Shown piece by piece: positions 1-6,551 of a stretch of DNA of 8,625 nt. A program made the position numbers and the translations under genes. Below the pieces are notes generated by a model, which had not been told where the DNA came from, made no database searches, and worked only from the letters and a program-made list of their open reading frames with translations. How positions within the stretch are numbered: position 1 is the first letter of the stretch; each line of letters begins with the position of its first letter. The DNA comes from an uncultured Clostridia bacterium (lineage in GTDB: Bacteria; Bacillota; Clostridia; Christensenellales; Borkfalkiaceae). The stretch lies in NCBI GenBank assembly GCA_944376035.1, contig CALWBJ010000071.1:1-8625 (forward strand), given 5' to 3'.

Positions 1-2
1 AG

Positions 3-773
3 AAAAGCACTTTTGCCAAAAGAAAGGAAATAGCGGTGGGAGAAGCTATAATAGCGCGTATTAATATCGGCGAATACAACGGCAGAAAGTCAAAGACGTT
101 CGAAAGAATTAACCGCTGCACTTTCCCCGAAAACTTTGAGAAAAAAGACAGGTATAAAAAATCCGCGCCCAAAAATTATAAAACGGTATTTCCATCGCCT
201 GCCACAACCGTAAAGATAGCGAGCGTTTTTGATGAAAAGGATTTTATACCCGCCGATCTTAAAGGCACCGATTACGTTGTGTTCGATATCGAAACGACGG
301 GCTTAGACCTGATGAGCAACGGAATAACCGAGATAGGCGCGGTAAAAATCAAAGACGGTAAAATATCCGAACAGTTCACAAGCCTCATAAAACCCGATTA
401 TCCCATAACCGACGAGATAGTAAAACTTACGGGAATAACCGAAGAAATGGTAAAGGACTCGCCGAAAATATCTTCAGTCATACCCGATTTTATGAAGTTT
501 ATCGAAGGAGCGGTGCTGGTAGCGCATAACGCCGAGTTTGACCTTAAATTCATGAAGCGGTTTGCTTCCGCCGACGATTACGAGATTAAAAATAAGGTAA
601 TGGATACGCTGGAATTAAGCCGTAGTCTTATAAAAGGAATGACACGTTTTGACCTTCATACCGTCGCCGATTATTTCGGGATTGCATTCCATCATCACCG
701 CGCCCTTTCGGACGCTTATGCCACGGCGGAAGTGTTCATAGAACTCATGAAAATAAAAGATAAAAACGGCTGA
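3..773 (+). CDS. DEDDh 3'-5' exonuclease, PolC/DnaQ proofreading type (5' end uncertain)
   Basis: Likely a 3'-5' exonuclease acting on DNA (or RNA) ends with two metal ions. Numbering from the GTG at 36 (245 aa), all DEDDh residues are visible: motif I FDIETTG (D84, E86), motif II HNAEFDLKF (D169) and motif III HRALSDAYAT (H221, D226). The domain fills residues about 78-240 and most resembles the exonuclease inserted in Gram-positive PolC, but no polymerase follows: the gene stops with TGA at 771-773. The first ~75 residues lie outside the exonuclease domain; the stretch IARINIGEYNGRKS faintly recalls an OB-fold strand pattern, as in RecJ C-termini (weak inference). The reading frame is open from position 3, so the true start may lie upstream of the window. 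GTG 36 is the alternative, with AAAGGA at 23-28 seven bases before it. It sits where polC stands before rimP in B. subtilis. The exonuclease call is firm; the substrate and full length are not. Confidence 0.82.
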   Translation, partial: KSTFAKRKEIAVGEAIIARINIGEYNGRKSKTFERINRCTFPENFEKKDRYKKSAPKNYKTVFPSPATTVKIASVFDEKDFIPADLKGTDYVVFDIETTGLDLMSNGITEIGAVKIKDGKISEQFTSLIKPDYPITDEIVKLTGITEEMVKDSPKISSVIPDFMKFIEGAVLVAHNAEFDLKFMKRFASADDYEIKNKVMDTLELSRSLIKGMTRFDLHTVADYFGIAFHHHRALSDAYATAEVFIELMKIKDKNG

Positions 774-959
774 AAGCAGATTAATGCAGAACTTTACGCG
801 ATTAAAAAGTAACTTGTTTTTTAAAAAAGAAATTTTCGTTTCAGTTTTTTGCAGAACCGGATTTTTGTAAAAATAAAATGTTTAAATTAAATATTGTGGC
901 AAGTTATGCGGAAAACATTTAAAAAGCGTGTAAAAAATAATAAAAATCGTGAAAAATGC

Positions 960-988
960 TTGCAAAAGTCAGTTAATTATGGTAATAT
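960..988 (+). promoter_or_regulatory. Candidate sigma-A promoter for the rimP-nusA operon
   Basis: TTGCAA (960-965; four of six bases of the -35 consensus) is followed after 17 bp by TAATAT (983-988), which is preceded by TGG at 980-982, an extended -10 of the TGn type. A perfect TATAAT overlaps it at 986-991 and could serve as the -10 instead, though then no good -35 is in register. Transcription would start near 995 and give a leader of about 140 nt before the rimP ATG at 1138. The position, upstream of the first gene of the cluster, supports it. In AT-rich DNA such matches also arise by chance. Confidence 0.5.
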
Positions 989-1015
989 AATTACTGTTGA
1001 CATACATGCTTGACT

Positions 1016-1049
1016 TATGAGAACGGAAAATCCGTTCTCATATCTTTTT
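1016..1049 (+). terminator. Intrinsic terminator hairpin, possible attenuator of rimP-nusA
   Basis: A perfect 12-bp inverted repeat (1016-1027 with 1031-1042) encloses a three-base AAA loop and is followed by TCTTTTT (1043-1049). The core pairs GAGAACGGA with TCCGTTCTC. The T-rich tail follows on the + strand only; the opposite strand has no T tract after the stem. It could end transcripts of the exonuclease gene, 243 bp downstream of its stop. However, it begins only about 20 nt after the predicted start of the rimP promoter, so a leader attenuator is equally plausible. The broken T tract would suit a terminator that needs a factor such as NusA. Confidence 0.72.
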
Positions 1050-1137
1050 GTAAGGGCAAAAAACCTTGTCGCAGTTGATTAAAATTGCATACACGGTTTG
1101 ACTATGCGAAAATTTAAAGGCATAAAAGAGGGTAAAA

Positions 1138-1602
1138 ATGAAAGTAAAATCCGATGAGGAAATTCTTGCGGTGTGCCGTGCCGTCGGCGATAAAATGGGC
1201 GTAAAAACGGTAGAAGTGCAGTTTAAGCAGGGTAAGAATCCGTCGCTTACGGTATTTATAGACAAGGAGGGAGGAGTGGATCTCGATTGCTGCGAGGCTT
1301 ATCATAACGCTATCGACGCTCCGCTCGACCAACTTGACCCCACATTCGGTATGCCGTATACGCTTAACGTTTCAAGTCTCGGCATAGACCGACCATTTAA
1401 GACCGAAGAGGATTTTATTTCTCATATCGGCAAGAGGATTGAGGTAAAACTCGCAAATTCCGTTAAGGGCAAAAAGTTTTACGACGGAATTTTAACTTCT
1501 TACGACGGAAAAAACGCTTCCGTTAAAGTGAACGACAAATTTACGTTTACCGTCGATATGAAAAACGTGGTAAAAATGAACGAGTATATTGACTTTGAAT
1601 AA
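1138..1602 (+). CDS. rimP: Ribosome maturation factor RimP
   Basis: RimP binds the 30S precursor in the cytoplasm and helps the central pseudoknot and S12 region of 16S rRNA mature. The 154-aa product has the usual length. The N-terminal alpha/beta domain covers about residues 5-85 and ends with the family signature LNVSSLGIDRP (76-86), in which L replaces the more common P after SS. The C-terminal SH3-like beta barrel covers about 90-152 (IGKRIEVKL, FYDGILTSYDG). ATG 1138 has GAGGG at 1128-1132 five bases upstream, so the start is well supported. It is the first gene of the rimP-nusA-infB cluster, 123 bp before nusA, and its expression should follow the leader promoter and hairpin upstream. 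Family assignment rests on both the signature and the invariant position before nusA. Confidence 0.95.
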   Translation: MKVKSDEEILAVCRAVGDKMGVKTVEVQFKQGKNPSLTVFIDKEGGVDLDCCEAYHNAIDAPLDQLDPTFGMPYTLNVSSLGIDRPFKTEEDFISHIGKRIEVKLANSVKGKKFYDGILTSYDGKNASVKVNDKFTFTVDMKNVVKMNEYIDFE

Positions 1603-1725
1603 AGCGGAAGACTTAACGATGAAAAACAGTAAATTTAAAAAACTGAATTCGGAAATTTAAGTATAAATCATAAATCAGTAATTATAAAAACAGTAATTCG
1701 CTAAAAAATAACGAGGAGAAAAACA

Positions 1726-2832
1726 ATGGTAAATCAGGATTTCTTTGCAGCGCTCGAAGATTTGGAAAGAGAAAAGGGTATTTCCCAGGCGGAATTTATT
1801 TCCGCATTGGAAAACGCGCTTGTGTTTGCGTATAAAAAATCCACGGGCGACGTAAGCGGTATCTCCGTGAAACTCAATCCCGAAAAGAAAACTATAAAAA
1901 TTTACAGTGTAAAGAACGTTGTGGATGAAGTTACCGATCCCGAAAAGGAAATAAGCGTTGCAGACGCCTGTGAAATTAAGAAGAGTTACAAGGCGGGAGA
2001 CGTAATATCTACCGAAATAGCGCCAAAGAATTTCGGAAGAATCGCGGCGCAGACGGCAAAACAAGTCGTCATGCAGAAATTAAGGGAAATAGAGCGTGCG
2101 AACACCGTAAGCGAGTTTGAAGACAAGGAAGGAGAACTTATGGCGTGTACGGTCAGGCGCATAGAAGACGGTAACGTATACGTGGAGATAGGCGGGAATC
2201 AGATAGAGGGCGTGCTTTCGCCGAAAGATCAGGTACCGGGCGAGAAATATGAAATAAACCAGAAACTTAACGTATTTGTCAAGCGTGTGAAAAATACGGG
2301 TAAGAACGCTCAGATTATGGTATCGAGAACTGCTACCGGTCTTGTCAAGCGCCTGTTTGAGAACGAAGTGCCCGAGATTAAACAGGGAGTTGTAGTAATT
2401 AAGGGGGTAGCGAGAGAGCCGGGACAGAGAACCAAAATTGCAATATACAGCGACGATCCTGCGGTTGACGCAGTGGGCGCTTGCGTCGGTAACAAGGGCG
2501 CAAGGGTCAACGCTATCGTAGCAGAACTCGGCGGAGAGAAAATAGATATCATTCCGTGGAGCGAGAATCCTCTGGAATTTATAGCCAAGGCATTGTCTCC
2601 CGCGAAAGTTATAAAAGTAATGCAGTTGGAAGGCGAGAACAGCGCACGCGCGATAGTTCCCGACGATAAACTGTCGCTTGCAATAGGCAGAAACGGTCAG
2701 AACGCAAGGCTTGCCGTACGTCTTACAGGTTGGAAAATCGACGTAAGAAGCGAAAGCAGCGTATTTGAAGATACAGACACGGCGAACGGTGAAACATCGG
2801 GAAATGAAGGCGGCGAAGAAACTCAGATATAA
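1726..2832 (+). CDS. nusA: Transcription termination/antitermination protein NusA
   Basis: NusA binds RNA polymerase near the RNA exit channel and promotes pausing, hairpin-dependent termination and antitermination complexes. The 368-aa protein has the standard order: an N-terminal polymerase-binding domain (about 1-125), an S1 domain (about 135-200), KH1 (about 230-280, with the GNKG loop at 255-258 followed by ARVNAIVAEL) and KH2 (about 300-345, with GRNG at 321-324 followed by QNARLAVRLTGW). It ends in a short acidic tail (345-368) and, as in B. subtilis, lacks the two C-terminal repeat domains of E. coli NusA. ATG 1726 follows GAGGAG at 1713-1718 by seven bases. The 123-bp rimP-nusA spacer holds no gene; it contains CAGTAATT twice (1676-1683 and 1691-1698). 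As the product can stimulate weak terminators, it may act on the hairpin in front of rimP. Confidence 0.97.
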   Translation: MVNQDFFAALEDLEREKGISQAEFISALENALVFAYKKSTGDVSGISVKLNPEKKTIKIYSVKNVVDEVTDPEKEISVADACEIKKSYKAGDVISTEIAPKNFGRIAAQTAKQVVMQKLREIERANTVSEFEDKEGELMACTVRRIEDGNVYVEIGGNQIEGVLSPKDQVPGEKYEINQKLNVFVKRVKNTGKNAQIMVSRTATGLVKRLFENEVPEIKQGVVVIKGVAREPGQRTKIAIYSDDPAVDAVGACVGNKGARVNAIVAELGGEKIDIIPWSENPLEFIAKALSPAKVIKVMQLEGENSARAIVPDDKLSLAIGRNGQNARLAVRLTGWKIDVRSESSVFEDTDTANGETSGNEGGEETQI

Positions 2833-2944
2833 AATTTTATAAGGTCTGCCGTTTGTCCTACTTAATATAGTTGTCTGAAATTTTATACGCGGCGCTATAT
2901 TTTGAAGAGATTGGTTTTGGCTATATCAAGTTTAACTTTTTACA

Positions 2945-2974
2945 TTGTTCGGTCTTACTGAAAAAATTTATAAT
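2945..2974 (+). promoter_or_regulatory. Candidate secondary promoter before ylxR-ylxQ-infB
   Basis: In the 215-bp AT-rich gap after nusA, a perfect TATAAT (2969-2974) lies 18 bp after TTGTTC (2945-2950), which matches the -35 consensus at the TTG only. Start would be near 2981, giving a leader of about 70 nt before ylxR. No strong terminator separates nusA from ylxR, so read-through plus this internal promoter is possible. Based on consensus matching only. Confidence 0.35.
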
Positions 2975-3043
2975 ATATTCTTAAAATATTCTTCTGCCGA
3001 AAACGACGTATGCAGGCAGTGAGGCGGAAAAATTTACAACATT

Positions 3044-3050
3044 AAAGGTG
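3044..3050 (+). promoter_or_regulatory. Ribosome binding site that decides the ylxR start
   Basis: AAAGGTG lies just before the ATG at 3054, with about five bases between its GG core (3047-3048) and the start codon. The in-frame GTG at 3048 is part of this motif and has no good site of its own upstream, so ATG 3054 is the preferred start. Confidence 0.6.
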
Positions 3051-3053
3051 AAT

Positions 3054-3320
3054 ATGGAAAAGAAAGTTCCGATGCGCACGTGTATAGCATGCCGTGTATC
3101 CAAGCCCAAGAGGGAACTGATAAGGGTTGTTAAAAACGGCGAGATTATAGGGCTCGATCTTACGGGTAAGATGAACGGACGCGGAGCATATGTGTGCAAC
3201 GACAAAGCATGTATAACGAAGTTGTGTAAGCAAAAACTTCTAAATAAAGTTTTTTCCTGCGCGGTAGACGAGGCTGCATATAAGCGCATCGAGGAGGAGT
3301 TTCTTGGAAAAGAAAAGTAA
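3054..3320 (+). CDS. rnpM: YlxR / RnpM, small RNA-binding protein (RNase P modulator)
   Basis: This is the YlxR (DUF448) family; the B. subtilis member has been reported to bind the RNase P RNA and modulate the enzyme, hence RnpM. From ATG 3054 the product has 88 aa, close to the family norm of about 90. Visible hallmarks are RTCIACR near the N-terminus with its two cysteines, KRELIRVV, and NGRGAYVC in the middle, followed by a basic Cys-containing stretch (DKACITKLCKQKLLNKVF). An in-frame GTG at 3048 would add two residues but lies within the ribosome site. The stop overlaps the start of ylxQ by 17 nt, so the two are probably translationally coupled. Family call is secure; the RNase P role is taken from the homologue. 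Confidence 0.92.
   Translation: MEKKVPMRTCIACRVSKPKRELIRVVKNGEIIGLDLTGKMNGRGAYVCNDKACITKLCKQKLLNKVFSCAVDEAAYKRIEEEFLGKEK
3291..3299 (+). promoter_or_regulatory. Strong ribosome binding site for the TTG start of ylxQ
   Basis: GAGGAGGAG inside the end of ylxR lies four bases before TTG 3304. This very strong match supports a TTG start there and a 17-nt overlap with ylxR. Confidence 0.75.
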
Positions 3321-3636
3321 GGCGGCGACGTTTATCGGTTTTGCCGTTAAAGCGCGGAAGTTGAGAACCGGTCTGAACACGGTTGGAACTTTAAAACGCG
3401 CGTATCTGATACTGCTGTGCAGGTCGGCGAGCGCAAACAGTCTTGACGAGGCAATCAAACTTAAAAAGAAGTATAACTGCAAGTTGATTAAGAGCATAAG
3501 CGCCGATTTATGCGATTATATTTACACGGACAACGTTAAAATCGCGGCGGTTACGGATAAATCGCTTGCGGACGCTATATTAAACAATAAGGAAAACGAT
3601 TTTATAGAGATAGGACAGGAGATTCAAAATGGCTGA
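3304..3636 (+). CDS. ylxQ: YlxQ, L7Ae/L30e-family RNA-binding protein
   Basis: Members of the L7Ae family bind kink-turn RNA; YlxQ is the small one encoded between ylxR and infB in Bacillota and its exact role is not settled. The 110-aa product shows the family pattern: GFAVKARKLRTGLNTV (about 12-27), a hydrophobic strand YLILLCRSAS (about 34-43), LKKKYNCKLI, and the C-terminal KIAAVTDKSLADAIL (about 78-92) typical of L7Ae proteins. The start is TTG 3304, supported by GAGGAGGAG and by the alignment of GFAV close to the N-terminus as in homologues. It overlaps ylxR by 17 nt and its last eight bases overlap infB, which suggests coupled translation of the three genes. Confidence 0.9.
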   Translation: MEKKSKAATFIGFAVKARKLRTGLNTVGTLKRAYLILLCRSASANSLDEAIKLKKKYNCKLIKSISADLCDYIYTDNVKIAAVTDKSLADAILNNKENDFIEIGQEIQNG

Positions 3637-6541
3637 AAAGAAAGAAAAACGCAATGAGAATATTAAAAGGATCAATGACCTTTTATCAGGCGACTCGTTC
3701 GGAAGTTTGCAGGCTTTGCTTTCCGCTTCGGAAAAGGCGGTAAAGTCTATAAAGAGCGCGCTTGAAGAAAAAATAAAATCGTTCGAAGAAATAAAAAAAG
3801 CCAGAGCGGCGGCGGAGGCGGCTGAAAACGCAAAAGCGGCAGAGTCCGATGTTGCAATAGAGACTAACGTCACGGCAGAAGAGTCGGTTTCGGAGAGGAA
3901 GAACGAACCGGACAGATCGGCGGCTTCCGAAAAAGAAGAAAAACCTGCCCGCGCCGAGAATGAAAAAGCCGAAATTATAAAATCCGAATCTGAATCGGAA
4001 GTTGATAAAACAGAGGCTGCCGATAAAGTTGACAAAAAAGAGTCTGAATTAAAAGGTTCGGAAAAAACCGAAATAAAATCGGAAGTAAAGGCCGAAGCAA
4101 GAGAAGAAGTAAAGGCAGAAGTCAAAAGGGCGGAAAAAGTATCTTCCGCTCCCCGTGCCGAAGTTTCTAAGGCAGAACAACGCGAAACAGTTTCGGAAGA
4201 AAAAACTCCCGTGCCTGCCGGCCGAGAAGTAAAAAACGAAAAGGCTGAAAGTCATTCTTCGGAAAACAATAAACCTGTTCAGCAGGTCAGAAAAGCCGAA
4301 TACGTCGTGCCTGAAAGACCTTCGTTCATTGTAAGAAGAGAAGGCCCGATTCGCCCCGCGCAGGACAGCAGACAGGGTTCGCAGAAGGACAGACCGAGAA
4401 ACGAGTACCGCCCGGGCGGAGCGGGGTTCAGAGATAAAAACGGTGCTCCCGGTTCGTTCAGGGATCGTCCCGCGGGTCAGGGCGGTCAGCGTCCGTTCGG
4501 TCAGGATTTCAGAAAGGACGGTAAACCCGCTGGCGGATTCAATAAAAAACCACGTGAAACTTACGTTGCTCCTCCCGTTATACCTACGGGAGACAAACGC
4601 TCGTTTACCAAAAAGAAACAGAGCGGAGAAAAACAGTACGAAGATAAACATTCGATAAATAAGCGCGCGCTTATTAAAAATCAGGTCAGTATTGAAGACT
4701 TTGACGAAAATAAGACAGGTTACAGGAAATTCCGTCCCGTAAAGAAAAATAAAGAACAGACGGAAAAAACGGCCATAAAAATCGAGAAAGCAGTAATTAA
4801 CAGTGAAATCATTCCCATCAAGGTGCTTAGCGAAAAGATAGGTATCACAGCAGCGGAAATTACCAAGCGCCTTTTCAAAGAGGGAATAATGAAGACCATA
4901 AACGATTCCGTGGATTTCGATACCGCCGCATTCATAGCGGTTGACCTCGGCATAGAACTCGAACTCAAACTCGACAAGACTGCGGAAGACGTTTTGAGTG
5001 AAGGATTCGAAAGCGAAGCGGACGACGCTTCGAAACTGGTTACGCGTCCTCCCGTTGTTACGGTCATGGGACACGTCGACCACGGCAAGACTTCGCTCTT
5101 AGACAGAATCAGAAAGACTAACGTTACCGCAGGCGAGGCGGGCGGTATAACGCAGCACATAGGCGCTTATCAGGTTAGCGTCGGCGGAAAGACCATAACT
5201 TTCCTCGATACGCCCGGACACGCCGCATTTACCGCAATGCGTGCGAGAGGCGCGCAGGCGACGGATATAGCAATACTTGTTGTTGCCGCAGACGACGGGA
5301 TAATGCCGCAGACCGTAGAGGCTATAAACCATGCCAAAGCGGCGAATGTTCCGGTTATTGTCGCTGTCAATAAAATAGATAAACCTGAGGCTAATATAGA
5401 AAGAATCAAAACTCAACTTACCGATCACGGACTTCTTCCCGAAGAATGGGGCGGCGACGTTATTGTATGTCCTGTTTCGGCAAAGACGGGAGAGGGCATT
5501 GATAATCTTCTTGAAAATATTAACCTCATTGCAGAAATAAAAGATCTTAAAGCCAATCCCGACAGGAAAGCAAAAGGCGTTGTTATAGAAGCGAAACTCG
5601 ATCAGAGTAAAGGTCCGATTGCGACTATCCTTATACAGAACGGTACTTTAAAAGTGTCAGACAGCGTAGTAGTCGGCACGGTTACGGGTAAGATAAGGGC
5701 GATGAGCGACGATAAAGGAAGAAGAGTCTCGAGCGCCGGTCCGTCCATGCCCGTATCCATAATGGGGCTTGACGACGTTCCAAACGCTGGCGATATTCTC
5801 TATGCCGTCGAACAGGAAAAACTTACAAAATTAGTTGCGGAAGAACGCAGAAATAAAGAGCGCGAGAGCATGATAAAAGCCTCGCAGAAGGTTACGCTTG
5901 ACGACGTATTCAACAAGATTTCCGAGGGCGAGATAAAGGGTCTTAACATTATAGTCAAAGCCGATGTTCAGGGTTCTGTCGAAGCGGTTAAACAGTCGCT
6001 CGAAAAACTTTCCAACGAGAATGTTAAAGTCAATGTTATTCACGCCGCGGCAGGCGCTATAAACGAATCTGATATAATGCTTGCGGAATCTTCGCATGCA
6101 ATTATAATCGGTTTCAACGTCCGTCCCGATTCCAACGCAAAACAGGTTGCAGAAAGAAGCGGAGTAGACATCAAACTTTACAGAGTTATATACGAGGCCA
6201 TTGAAGACGTCGAAAAAGCGCTTAAAGGTATGCTTGCTCCTAAATTTACCGAAATTTATCTCGGAAAAGCCGAAGTGCGCGAAGTGTTTAAGATTTCGGG
6301 CGTCGGTCAGGTCGCAGGTTGCTATGTAACCGAAGGCAAGATTTCAAGAAACGGAAAACTGCGTATTTACAGAGACGACGTTATGATTTGCGAAGGAAAC
6401 GTTCTGCAACTCAAACGTTTTAAAGACGACGTAAAAGAAGTGGCGCAGGGATTTGAATGCGGTATATCGATTGAAAAGTTCAACGATATAAAAGTCGGAG
6501 ATTTCATCGAATGCTATCAGGTAGAAGAGCAGAAGGCTTAA
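3629..6541 (+). CDS. infB: Translation initiation factor IF-2
   Basis: IF2 is the GTPase that positions fMet-tRNA on the 30S subunit and drives 50S joining. The 970-aa product is a long form. Residues 1-220 are highly charged and Ala/Glu/Lys/Ser-rich, probably disordered or helical; 230-310 are rich in Arg, Gly, Pro and Phe. An IF2_N domain lies at about 389-445 (IPIKVLSEKIGITAAEITKR). The G domain follows with G1 GHVDHGKT (481-488), G2 GGIT (505-508), G3 DTPGH (527-531), G4 NKID (581-584) and G5 SAK (617-619). Domains II, III and the C-terminal fMet-tRNA-binding domain (C1/C2, to about 965) are intact, for example ADVQGSVEAV near 778-787. ATG 3629 follows AGGAGA (3617-3622) and overlaps ylxQ by 8 nt. 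The TAA at 6539-6541 is followed ten bases later by rbfA. Confidence 0.98.
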   Translation: MAEKKEKRNENIKRINDLLSGDSFGSLQALLSASEKAVKSIKSALEEKIKSFEEIKKARAAAEAAENAKAAESDVAIETNVTAEESVSERKNEPDRSAASEKEEKPARAENEKAEIIKSESESEVDKTEAADKVDKKESELKGSEKTEIKSEVKAEAREEVKAEVKRAEKVSSAPRAEVSKAEQRETVSEEKTPVPAGREVKNEKAESHSSENNKPVQQVRKAEYVVPERPSFIVRREGPIRPAQDSRQGSQKDRPRNEYRPGGAGFRDKNGAPGSFRDRPAGQGGQRPFGQDFRKDGKPAGGFNKKPRETYVAPPVIPTGDKRSFTKKKQSGEKQYEDKHSINKRALIKNQVSIEDFDENKTGYRKFRPVKKNKEQTEKTAIKIEKAVINSEIIPIKVLSEKIGITAAEITKRLFKEGIMKTINDSVDFDTAAFIAVDLGIELELKLDKTAEDVLSEGFESEADDASKLVTRPPVVTVMGHVDHGKTSLLDRIRKTNVTAGEAGGITQHIGAYQVSVGGKTITFLDTPGHAAFTAMRARGAQATDIAILVVAADDGIMPQTVEAINHAKAANVPVIVAVNKIDKPEANIERIKTQLTDHGLLPEEWGGDVIVCPVSAKTGEGIDNLLENINLIAEIKDLKANPDRKAKGVVIEAKLDQSKGPIATILIQNGTLKVSDSVVVGTVTGKIRAMSDDKGRRVSSAGPSMPVSIMGLDDVPNAGDILYAVEQEKLTKLVAEERRNKERESMIKASQKVTLDDVFNKISEGEIKGLNIIVKADVQGSVEAVKQSLEKLSNENVKVNVIHAAAGAINESDIMLAESSHAIIIGFNVRPDSNAKQVAERSGVDIKLYRVIYEAIEDVEKALKGMLAPKFTEIYLGKAEVREVFKISGVGQVAGCYVTEGKISRNGKLRIYRDDVMICEGNVLQLKRFKDDVKEVAQGFECGISIEKFNDIKVGDFIECYQVEEQKA

Positions 6542-6551
6542 CGGAGGGGTT

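Larger units (their letters stand above)
774..1137. other. AT-rich intergenic region and rimP leader
   Basis: This 364-bp gap contains no plausible gene on either strand. The first half (774-959) is AT-rich with runs of A and T, and the octamer TGCAGAAC occurs twice (785-792 and 850-857). No convincing terminator follows the exonuclease stop there. The second half holds the candidate promoter and the hairpin listed separately. A further loose stem just before the rimP ribosome site pairs GCATA (1087-1091) with TATGC (1104-1108). No tRNA or known riboswitch was recognised by eye. Confidence 0.6.

Noticed and set aside
997..1002. Perfect TTGACA -35 hexamer
   Set aside because: No -10-like sequence occurs 15-19 bp downstream; that place is the GC-rich arm of the hairpin.
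1098..1126. Promoter-like TTGACT and CATAAA with 17-bp spacing just before rimP
   Set aside because: Transcription would start at or inside the rimP ribosome site, leaving no usable leader.
1619..1660. 13-codon ORF between rimP and nusA
   Set aside because: Too short, no good ribosome site, composed of Lys/Asn/Ser codons typical of AT-rich spacer.
1675..2064. 129-aa - strand frame opposite nusA
   Set aside because: It lies antisense to the conserved NusA N-terminal domain and shows no domain or family resemblance.
2864..2901. 7-bp inverted repeat AATATAG / CTATATT after nusA
   Set aside because: Loop of 24 bases, one GC pair and no T tract; expected by chance in such AT-rich DNA.
3580..4125. 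181-aa - strand frame, Ser/Phe/Ala-rich
   Set aside because: It is the reverse complement of the Lys/Glu/Ala-rich IF2 start; the low-complexity repeats explain the open frame.
4443..4658. 71-aa + strand frame within infB
   Set aside because: It is out of frame inside a firmly identified gene and comes from the Arg/Gly-rich segment.
4049..5083. 344-aa open frame on the - strand opposite infB
   Set aside because: It is antisense to the charged N-terminal part of IF2, has a Phe/Arg/Ser-biased composition expected from reading such codons backwards, and shows no recognisable domain.
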